From: Desulfobacterales bacterium CG23_combo_of_CG06-09_8_20_14_all_52_9
Lineage (GTDB): Bacteria > Desulfobacterota > Desulfobacteria > Desulfobacterales > UBA2156
Assembly (NCBI GenBank): GCA_002771315.1
Contig: PCSF01000296.1
Location: 1 to 6,455, forward strand
Reading direction: 5' to 3'
Length of the DNA stretch: 6,455 nt
Shown: positions 1-4,997 of the stretch, one piece after another
How positions within the stretch are numbered: the first letter of the stretch is position 1
How the letters are laid out: each line of letters begins with the position of its first letter
Position numbers and translations under genes: made by a program
The notes under the pieces: generated by a model
The model's input: only the letters and a program-made list of their open reading frames with translations
Database searches by the model: none
What the model was told of the DNA's origin: nothing

Positions 1-41
1 GCTGCGCCGGTTATGAGCGCGTTTTTTCCTTGCAAGGACAT
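1..41 (-). CDS. Short-chain dehydrogenase/reductase, N-terminal fragment (runs off left edge)
   Basis: Reading the minus strand from the ATG at 41-39 gives MSLQGKNALITGA followed by an incomplete Ala codon, open to the window edge. This is the classic first beta strand and start of the nucleotide-binding TGxxxGxG loop of short-chain dehydrogenases such as FabG-like 3-oxoacyl reductases. Only 14 codons are visible, so catalytic residues and substrate cannot be judged. A purine-rich stretch (GGAAAGGGAG) lies directly before the ATG and can act as ribosome binding site. The start is 24 bases after the stop of the epimerase gene on the same strand, so the two are probably co-transcribed. It could also be an epimerase-type extended SDR; the fragment does not decide this. 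Confidence 0.6.
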   Translation of the reverse strand, partial: MSLQGKNALITGA

Positions 42-65
42 CTCCCTTTCCGGATCGATTCTCGA

Positions 66-1016
66 TTATGAGACTGCTGAATGTTCCATATACCATTTCA
101 AGGTTGCATCGAGTCCGGCATCGAAAGAATATTGCGCCTCAAACCCGAGGTGTTTCCGGGCACGATGAACATCGGCAAGGGATTCTCGGATGTCTCCCGG
201 ACGGCACGGTGCAAATTCCGGTTCGATGTGGACGGCCAGTCGATCCCTGATGGCTTTCCACAGGTCCAAAATGCGTAAAAAGCTACCGGTACCGATATTA
301 TAAACGTTTCCGGAGGCAGCACTGGATTCTGCAGCAAGCATATTTGCCCGCACCACATCCTTCACATAGATAAAATCCCGGTATTGGGCTCCATCTCCGA
401 AGATGATCGGGCGCTGTCTCTTTATGGCACGGCTCAGGAAAATGGAAATGACGCCGGAGTATGGTGAGGATGGATCCTGCCTGGGTCCATAGACATTGAA
501 ATAGCGCAGGCACGCCGCTTCCAGGCCGTAAAGTTCGGTGTAAACCCTGGCGTAAATTTCCCCGATCAGCTTGTGGACCGCATAGGGGCTCATGGGCTTC
601 GGAGGCAAGGCTTCATGCTTGGGAAGCTGAGGGTCATCCCCATAAACGGCACAGGAACTGGCCAAGACCACCTTCCGGGCACCACTTTTCCGGGCCGCCT
701 CCAAGACCCTGAGCGTTCCCAGATCATTGATTTCTAAGCTTTCAACGGGGTTTTCCACGCTTTTGGGGACAGAGACCATGGCCGCCTGATGAAAAACGAC
801 ATCACAGCCTCGGACCGCTTCGGCCAATAGACAGGTATCCCGGATATCTCCCTGGAAAAAGTTGACGCACTCCCGCACATGAGCCAAGTTCTCAAGGCGT
901 CCGGTTGAAAGATTATCCAGAATACTTACCGCGCACCCTTTCTCCAGGAGGGCCTCAACGAGATGGGAGCCGATGAACCCCGCACCACCCGTTACCAGCG
1001 CCTGTCGATAAGCCAT
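66..1016 (-). CDS. NAD-dependent nucleotide-sugar 4-epimerase (GalE/WbpP-like extended SDR)
   Basis: The 316-residue product is a full-length cytoplasmic extended SDR that probably interconverts UDP-sugars at C4 with bound NAD. From the chosen Met: Rossmann loop TGGAGFIGSH at residues 9-18 (Gly10, 13, 16), NAD-ribose acidic segment LDNLSTG at 33-39, GDIRD at 56-60, ASSCAVYGD at 119-127 with the catalytic Ser region, the catalytic Y145xxxK149 pair in SPYAVHK, RYFNVYGPRQD at 171-181, RDFIYVKDV at 213-221 and RPGDIRES at 272-279. The LPKxE segment after YGD and the RQDP segment resemble the UDP-N-acetylglucosamine 4-epimerase group (WbpP, TviC) more than E. coli GalE, but substrate is an inference. 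An in-frame TTG at 1055 would add 13 residues. The ATG at 1016 is preferred because it starts just before the Rossmann strand and has a good ribosome binding site. It likely leads an operon with the downstream SDR, supplying sugars for surface polysaccharide. Confidence 0.9.
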   Translation of the reverse strand: MAYRQALVTGGAGFIGSHLVEALLEKGCAVSILDNLSTGRLENLAHVRECVNFFQGDIRDTCLLAEAVRGCDVVFHQAAMVSVPKSVENPVESLEINDLGTLRVLEAARKSGARKVVLASSCAVYGDDPQLPKHEALPPKPMSPYAVHKLIGEIYARVYTELYGLEAACLRYFNVYGPRQDPSSPYSGVISIFLSRAIKRQRPIIFGDGAQYRDFIYVKDVVRANMLAAESSAASGNVYNIGTGSFLRILDLWKAIRDRLAVHIEPEFAPCRPGDIRESLADVHRARKHLGFEAQYSFDAGLDATLKWYMEHSAVS

Positions 1017-1026
1017 TATAAATTTT

Positions 1027-1031
1027 CTCCT
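1027..1031 (-). promoter_or_regulatory. Ribosome binding site that decides the epimerase start
   Basis: On the minus strand AGGAG lies 10 bases before the ATG at 1016. The upstream in-frame TTG at 1055 has no comparable site, so the ATG is the likely start. Confidence 0.7.
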
Positions 1032-1114
1032 GCTAAAATCGATTTCTAATTCCAACCCAATTAAACGGCTTATTCCTTTTCCCGCAAGCCGCCGGTCATT
1101 GATCCATTTTGATG

Positions 1115-1270
1115 ACCTAAACTGATCGTTTTCAATTTGGCAAAAAAGAGTTGTGTTTGAATATCCTTGTATTGAAACGGAGTTGACCCTTCCAATTGCC
1201 CACCCATCGGGTGTACCAAAAAAGGCATGCAGTGGAATGATTTGCCAAATTGAAAACGATCAATTTAGGT
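1115..1270. mobile_element. Candidate miniature inverted-repeat element (MITE-like), no coding capacity
   Basis: Two 30-base arms, 1115-1144 and 1241-1270, are reverse complements at 29 of 30 positions; the one difference is C at 1122 against the T expected from the right arm. The core of the arm reads GATCGTTTTCAATTTGG. The 96-base interior holds no convincing gene, only a small hairpin (CACCC-ATC-GGGTG, 1201-1213). If the unit is taken as 1116-1270, it is flanked on both sides by ATGA (1112-1115 and 1271-1274), as expected for a 4-base target duplication. This match is short, overlaps the pairing at A1115/T1270, and may be chance. Long near-perfect terminal repeats around a short non-coding centre are typical of non-autonomous transposons. 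It lies between divergent genes and could instead be a regulatory or structured element. I recognise no IS family. Confidence 0.5.
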
Positions 1271-1341
1271 ATGAATAATATCCCATCATGTACAAATGCG
1301 TCAAGGATGTTTCCACGGCGCATCTCATGCCTTGCATCAGA

Positions 1342-1369
1342 CACGAAATTGGATTAGGAAATTTTCGTG
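1342..1369. repeat. Inverted repeat upstream of the MoaD-like gene
   Basis: CACGAAA at 1342-1348 is the exact reverse complement of TTTCGTG at 1363-1369, with 14 bases between. It lies 15 bases before the candidate -35 box and about 90 bases before the carrier start, so it could be an operator. There is no T-run after it, so it is not a good terminator. A 7-bp repeat in AT-rich DNA could also be chance. Confidence 0.35.
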
Positions 1370-1383
1370 CTTCATTTAAGCCG

Positions 1384-1412
1384 TTGACTTTCCGGTGCGT
1401 TCTTTCTAAGTT
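1384..1412 (+). promoter_or_regulatory. Weak candidate sigma-70 promoter for the carrier/E1 cluster
   Basis: TTGACT at 1384-1389 matches the -35 consensus at five of six positions. A 17-base spacer leads to TAAGTT at 1407-1412, which matches TATAAT at only three positions. The place is right, about 50 bases before the ATG at 1461, but the -10 box is poor. Confidence 0.25.
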
Positions 1413-1460
1413 GCTTTTCAGCTTGAGTAAAACCGAAAATCCAACGTGTTGAATTGAAAG

Positions 1461-1694
1461 ATGCAGGCCTACGTGGAAATCCGGCTCTTCGCGAGCCTCA
1501 AGCCGAAGACACCCCAGAATGCGGAGAGATTCCCCATCGCCTCCGGAACGACGGTGGGCGATATCCTGGGATCGATCGGACTATCCCGAGAAGAAGCCAA
1601 ACTGATCTTTGTTGACGGAAAAAGGGGATATCTGTATTCCGTCTTAATCGGCGGTGAAAGGGTCGCCATTTTTCCGCCGGTAGGAGGTGGTTAG
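1461..1694 (+). CDS. MoaD/ThiS-like beta-grasp sulfur-carrier protein
   Basis: A 77-residue protein of the usual size for MoaD and ThiS, opening with the beta strand VEIRLFASLK (residues 5-14). It continues through the family-typical TVGDILGSIGL segment (31-41), IFVDGK (49-54) and SVLIGGERVAIFPPVGGG at the C-terminus (60-77). In this family the terminal Gly-Gly is adenylated by an E1 enzyme and then carries sulfur as a thiocarboxylate; here there are three glycines at the end. There is no thioredoxin-like or membrane segment, so it should be cytoplasmic. The upstream frame closes with TGA just before, so ATG at 1461 is the only reasonable start, although its ribosome binding site is weak. The partner E1 gene overlaps by one base, supporting a dedicated pair. 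Molybdopterin or tungstopterin, thiamine, or a separate sulfur-transfer or protein-tagging role are all possible. Confidence 0.85.
   Translation: MQAYVEIRLFASLKPKTPQNAERFPIASGTTVGDILGSIGLSREEAKLIFVDGKRGYLYSVLIGGERVAIFPPVGGG
1682..1687 (+). promoter_or_regulatory. Ribosome binding site for the E1 gene inside the carrier's Gly-Gly codons
   Basis: AGGAGG at 1682-1687 is a near-perfect Shine-Dalgarno site, six bases before the GTG at 1694. It is formed by the GTA-GGA-GGT codons for the last Val-Gly-Gly of the carrier. It supports GTG as the E1 start and tight translational coupling. Confidence 0.8.
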
Positions 1695-2554
1695 TGCCCT
1701 ATTCCTCATTAGCAGAAAAAATCCGGACCCGGGCCGTGCCTGGCACTCTCCCCGACGGTTCGCCCTTCATCAGTCTTTCCGTGGATACAATCGGTGAGCT
1801 GGCCGATGCATTTGGAATCGGCATCGCGCAAGTGGAGACCACAGCCCTCGGGGAGGGAATCCTTCCGATGCGCTATGCCAGAAATATGAAAAGCCTTACC
1901 TTTGAGGACCAGGTGCGCCTCCTGGAATCGAAAGTCACGGTGATCGGGCTTGGCGGGCTGGGGGGGGCCGTTTGCGAGGGGCTGGCCCGCATCGGGATCG
2001 GGAATCTCACCCTTATTGATGGCGACAGGTTTGAAGACAGCAACCTCAACCGGCAGTTTTTGTGCACTGAAAAAACACGCCTTCAGTCCAAGGCTGAAAT
2101 GGCCGCTAAGCGGGTTATGGCCGTCAACAAAGCGGTGAGGGCCGATGCACATCATGTCATGCTGGATGAAACGAATGCGGCCACGCTGATTCGCGGCTCC
2201 GATGTGGCGGTAGACTGCCTTGATAACATCCGAACCCGACTCATTGTGGAAGGCGCGTCCCGCAGGGAAGGTCTGCCTTTGGTTTCCGGCGCCGTAGCCG
2301 GCACTTCGGGCCAGGTCATGACCATCTTCCCCTCGGATAAGGGATTTCAACCCATTTACGGTTCTGCCGAAAACGGGCCGAAAGTCGGGGCTGAAGCTTC
2401 CCTGGGATGCCTGCCCCAGGCCATCATGATGATCGCCTCCGTCGAATGTTCGGAAGTCATCAAAATCCTATTGGGTAAAAAGGGCCTTTTGAGAAACAAA
2501 CTCCTGTTCGTGGACCTGATGGAAAATACATTCAATATTTTTTCCTTTTCATAA
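1694..2554 (+). CDS. ThiF/MoeB/HesA-family E1-like adenylyltransferase
   Basis: A 286-residue E1-like enzyme expected to adenylate the C-terminal glycine of the neighbouring MoaD/ThiS-like protein. The nucleotide-binding core starts near residue 60. RYARN (60-64) is the arginine-finger segment and VIGLGGLG (83-90) is the ATP loop. These are followed by IDGDRFEDSNLNRQF (108-122) with Asp109, Asn119 and Arg120, the conserved Lys133, DCLDN (174-178) with the Mg-binding-type Asp177, and SGAVAGTSGQV (198-208). A LGCLPQ...SEVIKILLG stretch (238-261) follows. The first ~55 residues form an extra N-terminal domain not found in short MoeB or ThiF. I see no CxxC pairs, so the structural zinc site of MoeB/ThiF appears absent. 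Candidate thiol residues are Cys239 and Cys252. GTG start with a strong ribosome binding site and a one-base overlap (TAGTG). The exact client pathway cannot be told from sequence. Confidence 0.88.
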   Translation: MPYSSLAEKIRTRAVPGTLPDGSPFISLSVDTIGELADAFGIGIAQVETTALGEGILPMRYARNMKSLTFEDQVRLLESKVTVIGLGGLGGAVCEGLARIGIGNLTLIDGDRFEDSNLNRQFLCTEKTRLQSKAEMAAKRVMAVNKAVRADAHHVMLDETNAATLIRGSDVAVDCLDNIRTRLIVEGASRREGLPLVSGAVAGTSGQVMTIFPSDKGFQPIYGSAENGPKVGAEASLGCLPQAIMMIASVECSEVIKILLGKKGLLRNKLLFVDLMENTFNIFSFS

Positions 2555-2593
2555 AACAACAACCGGGGGAAAATCCATAGAAGAGGCTTTTGT

Positions 2594-3727
2594 GTGAAGG
2601 ATCTGTTTGAGGAAACCCGAATCAATTCCATGACGCTCAGTAACCGTTTCGTGCGGTCGGCCACCTGGGAGGGGATGGCGGAAGAAGACGGTGCATGCAC
2701 CCGTCGCCTTACCAACCTGATGAAAAAGCTCGTCAAGGGCGGCGTCGGAATGATCATTACGGGACACACTTATGTCCACAGGAATGGACAGGCAGGACCC
2801 TGGCAATTGGGAATCTACGATGATCGCCTCGTCCCCGGCCTGACCCAAATGACGGATACGGTGCATAAAAACAACGGCACCATTGTCTTGCAACTCGCCC
2901 ATGCCGGCATGTTCGCCGATCCTCGGCTTACCGGCGGTATGCCCATTGCCCCTTCGGATGTCGGTGGATTCACCACCACACCGCCCCTGGAAATGGCGCC
3001 CCCTCAGATCAAGACCGTAATCCGGGCCTTTGGTATGGCTGCAAAACGGGCCCAGAAAGCCGGCTTTGACGGGATCCAGATCCATGCGGCCCATGGTTAC
3101 CTGTTGAGTCAGTTCCTGTCCCCGCTCTTCAATCGGCGTAAGGATAAGTACGGCGGTAATATAGCTAACCGGACGCAGATTCTCATCGAAGTTTTGCATG
3201 AGATACGATCCCGCGTGGGCCAAGATTTCCCTGTCCTTATTAAAATCAACACCCAGGATTGCCTCGAAGGCGGATTGACTCCGGAAGAGTCCCTGGAGGC
3301 CGCACTCCTTCTGCAGCGAGAGGGGATCGATGCCATCGAGCTGAGCGGCGGAACAGGTGCCTCCGGCAAATTGCGGCCGGTTCGCACAGGAATTATTCAG
3401 GAAGAAGATGAAGCTTATTTCAAAGAGGCGGGGGCGGCCTTCAAAGCTCGATTGGATGTCCCCATCATGCTGGTGGGAGGAATCCGCTCCTACAACGTGG
3501 CGAAGCGTATCATCCAGAAAGGGATTGCCGATTACATTTGTATGAGCAGGCCCTTGATCCGGGAGCCTGATCTCATCAAGCGGTGGCACTCGGGTGATCA
3601 TCGAAAGGCAACCTGCCAGTCCGAAAACCGGTGCTTTATTCCGATTCGGACCGGGAAAGGGGTGTGCTGCGTGGTGGAACAGGAATTGAAGACCGCACAA
3701 AAAAAATCATCTACAAAAAAGAGGTAA
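2594..3727 (+). CDS. Old yellow enzyme-family NADH:flavin oxidoreductase (single domain)
   Basis: A 377-residue FMN-binding TIM-barrel oxidoreductase of the ene-reductase family, about the usual length for a single-domain member and without the C-terminal FAD/NAD domains of 2,4-dienoyl-CoA reductase. Visible signatures: NRFVRSATWEGMA (17-29), ITGHTYV (55-61), Gln100 in LQLAHAG, the substrate-binding His164/His167 pair with Tyr169 in HAAHGYLLSQFLSP (164-177), and RRKDKYGG (181-188). The FMN-phosphate region VGGIR (294-298) and CMSRPLIREP (316-325) complete the set. The C-terminus carries Cys341, Cys347, Cys358 and Cys359, a remnant-like version of the cysteine cluster that binds Fe-S in multidomain relatives. 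It ends with a Lys-rich tail. GTG start with AAGAGG seven bases upstream; 39 bases separate it from the E1 gene, suggesting one operon. It probably reduces an activated C=C bond, substrate unknown. Confidence 0.9.
   Translation: MKDLFEETRINSMTLSNRFVRSATWEGMAEEDGACTRRLTNLMKKLVKGGVGMIITGHTYVHRNGQAGPWQLGIYDDRLVPGLTQMTDTVHKNNGTIVLQLAHAGMFADPRLTGGMPIAPSDVGGFTTTPPLEMAPPQIKTVIRAFGMAAKRAQKAGFDGIQIHAAHGYLLSQFLSPLFNRRKDKYGGNIANRTQILIEVLHEIRSRVGQDFPVLIKINTQDCLEGGLTPEESLEAALLLQREGIDAIELSGGTGASGKLRPVRTGIIQEEDEAYFKEAGAAFKARLDVPIMLVGGIRSYNVAKRIIQKGIADYICMSRPLIREPDLIKRWHSGDHRKATCQSENRCFIPIRTGKGVCCVVEQELKTAQKKSSTKKR
3721..3725 (+). promoter_or_regulatory. Ribosome binding site of the truncated methyltransferase, overlapping the upstream stop
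   Basis: GAGGT at 3721-3725 lies eight bases before the ATG at 3734 and is made from the last Arg codon and stop of the oxidoreductase gene. It shows that the downstream frame was designed for coupled translation, even though its product is now short. Confidence 0.5.
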
Positions 3728-3733
3728 AACGCA

Positions 3734-3952
3734 ATGGCTTCCGGAGAAAAGGGACCCTCCACACCCGGAGAGATCCTGGAAATATCCGGGTATTATTGGA
3801 AAACGTGCACCCTCCATGCAGCGGTAAAACTCGACCTGTTCACGTTGATCGGAGAAAAAAGGAAAACCGTGGGGGATATCCGCAGGCACCCTTTCCGGGG
3901 CCCTAAAGAATCCGGAATTCTTATGGGAATCTTACAGCGTCGGAAACATTGA
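3734..3952 (+). pseudogene. Truncated O-methyltransferase, N-terminal dimerisation domain only
   Basis: The 72-residue frame starts six bases after the oxidoreductase stop. Residues 12-48 (GEILEISGYYWKTCTLHAAV followed by KLDLFTLIGEKRKTVGD) match what I know as the dimerisation domain of acetylserotonin/hydroxyneurosporene-type O-methyltransferases: helix with YWKTCTLHAAVKLDLF, then the start of the winged-helix part. Family members are about 320-350 residues and carry a SAM-binding domain with a GGGxG-like motif. None of that is present in any frame before the next gene. Similarity fades after residue 48; ESGILMGIL (58-66) may still fit the next helix before the stop TGA. I infer a deletion and/or frameshift that removed the catalytic domain. 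A surviving free dimerisation domain is possible but less likely. Its placement suggests the original operon paired a methyltransferase with the ene-reductase and the carrier/E1 pair. Confidence 0.6.
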
Positions 3953-4022
3953 AGCCGGTTTGATCAACCAGGGTCTCCGGATTGAAGCATCCCGAGTTTC
4001 ACCCTAAAACTGATTTTATTTT

Positions 4023-4997
4023 ATGATTTTTTTCAAAAAGCATACTAAACCGACCTTACGTCTGAAAGACCTTCTACAAAAGGCCGAGTACGTCCGCATC
4101 GCTTTCGATCGCCTCAACCTCGGAGTGGACAACATCCGATATGACGTTCACTTAAGTCCCAAATTTTGCAGCATTGCCTCAAAACTGGCTTTCCGGTTGA
4201 TAACCCTTGCCGCCCATATCGAGGATGCGGTGGATACCGGAACCCAGTCCGACCGCACGGATTTGCGCAATGCGTTCAAGCAGGCCTGTCAGGACATGCT
4301 TTTTTCCGGTTTCCGGCAGGCCAAGGATTTCAAAGAAATTCAGATAGACATGCTGGCCCAAGTTACCCTGTACAAGTTTTTGATACAGGAAATTCGTGAT
4401 CAGTTTGACGGGCTTTGTCGGCATTTGAAAAAAAGCATACGGGAAACGGAAGCTCCGCCCACCTTCAACTCCCGGGAGAACATCCGGGTTAAGAAGGCGC
4501 TTTCCGACATCTTCAAGAATCGGCAATCCATTCTCCGCAGCGTCAGCAAAGACTTGTTTCAGTTGGTGGAAGAAATCCAGCGTGACCCTTTAAGAAAATA
4601 CCGGGAATCAGCCTTTGGAGCCGAAGCCCTTCTCCCCGATAATTTTTTCAACAACCCCCTGATCTATGGAGATACCCTGCCGGAAGATATGTTCATGATC
4701 TCCGAATATCTTCTATTTGGCCACCGATACGAAGACGTCAACCGTTACGACGCCCTCATCGTTCTGGTGAAGCGCCTGCTGATGGAATGCGATACGGATG
4801 CAGAAATGAACGAGTCTTCACCGCCGAAAGAAAAGGATCTCCTTCTAGAAGAATGGATCGGTGAACCGGAAAACATGGACCGCCTCTTCAATGTCGAAGA
4901 ACCTCCGAATCGACGCACGGATCTGAAGGTCCATGCGCACCCGAAGGACGAAGTTCTTTCTTTGACTCAAAGGGCCGCAGCAAAAAAAACTTGTTAA
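4023..4997 (+). CDS. Uncharacterised helical protein; probable N-terminal part of an interrupted cyclase-like protein
   Basis: The 324-residue product matches no family I can name. It is soluble-looking, with no signal peptide or clear membrane helix, and appears mostly alpha-helical. Residues 12-140 are a run of amphipathic helices with conserved-looking stretches such as FDRLNLGVDNIRYDVHL (28-44) and AAHIEDAVD (63-71). A second block covers 151-190, followed by a segment rich in aromatic and acidic residues, NPLIYGDTLPEDMFMISEYL (211-230). Residues 259-310 are acidic and low in predicted structure, like a linker, containing EEWIGEPENMDRLF (276-289). The ATG at 4023 sits in a T-rich stretch with no visible Shine-Dalgarno site, so the start is uncertain. 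The frame ends seven bases inside the next one, directly after a run of eight A. The natural-looking continuation is in the -1 frame, so I read this as the front of one gene with 4991-6277. Confidence 0.75.
   Translation: MIFFKKHTKPTLRLKDLLQKAEYVRIAFDRLNLGVDNIRYDVHLSPKFCSIASKLAFRLITLAAHIEDAVDTGTQSDRTDLRNAFKQACQDMLFSGFRQAKDFKEIQIDMLAQVTLYKFLIQEIRDQFDGLCRHLKKSIRETEAPPTFNSRENIRVKKALSDIFKNRQSILRSVSKDLFQLVEEIQRDPLRKYRESAFGAEALLPDNFFNNPLIYGDTLPEDMFMISEYLLFGHRYEDVNRYDALIVLVKRLLMECDTDAEMNESSPPKEKDLLLEEWIGEPENMDRLFNVEEPPNRRTDLKVHAHPKDEVLSLTQRAAAKKTC
4982..4989 (+). other. Run of eight A at the frame junction: candidate slippage site or indel
   Basis: The zero frame reads GCA-AAA-AAA-ACT-TGT-TAA and stops. 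Adding one A, or slipping back one base, gives GCA-AAA-AAA-AAC-TTG-TTA-AGG and continues in the downstream frame to 6277. The joined product would be about 751 residues (322 + Asn + 428). Poly-A runs of this length are known sites of polymerase and ribosome slippage, and also of mutation and assembly error. The sequence alone does not separate these. Confidence 0.55.

Noticed and set aside
1132..1344. 70-residue minus-strand reading frame in the intergenic region
   Set aside because: It runs through the inverted-repeat unit, has no clear ribosome binding site and shows no family-like sequence.
2549..3700. 383-residue minus-strand reading frame opposite the ene-reductase
   Set aside because: It is the antisense of a gene with strong family motifs; its own sequence is rich in His, Gly and Pro with no recognisable domain.
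3699..3706. A second run of eight A, in the ene-reductase tail, as another slippage site
   Set aside because: The zero frame continues to a normal stop 21 bases on, with a natural Lys-rich tail and the next ribosome binding site in place; nothing indicates a frame change.
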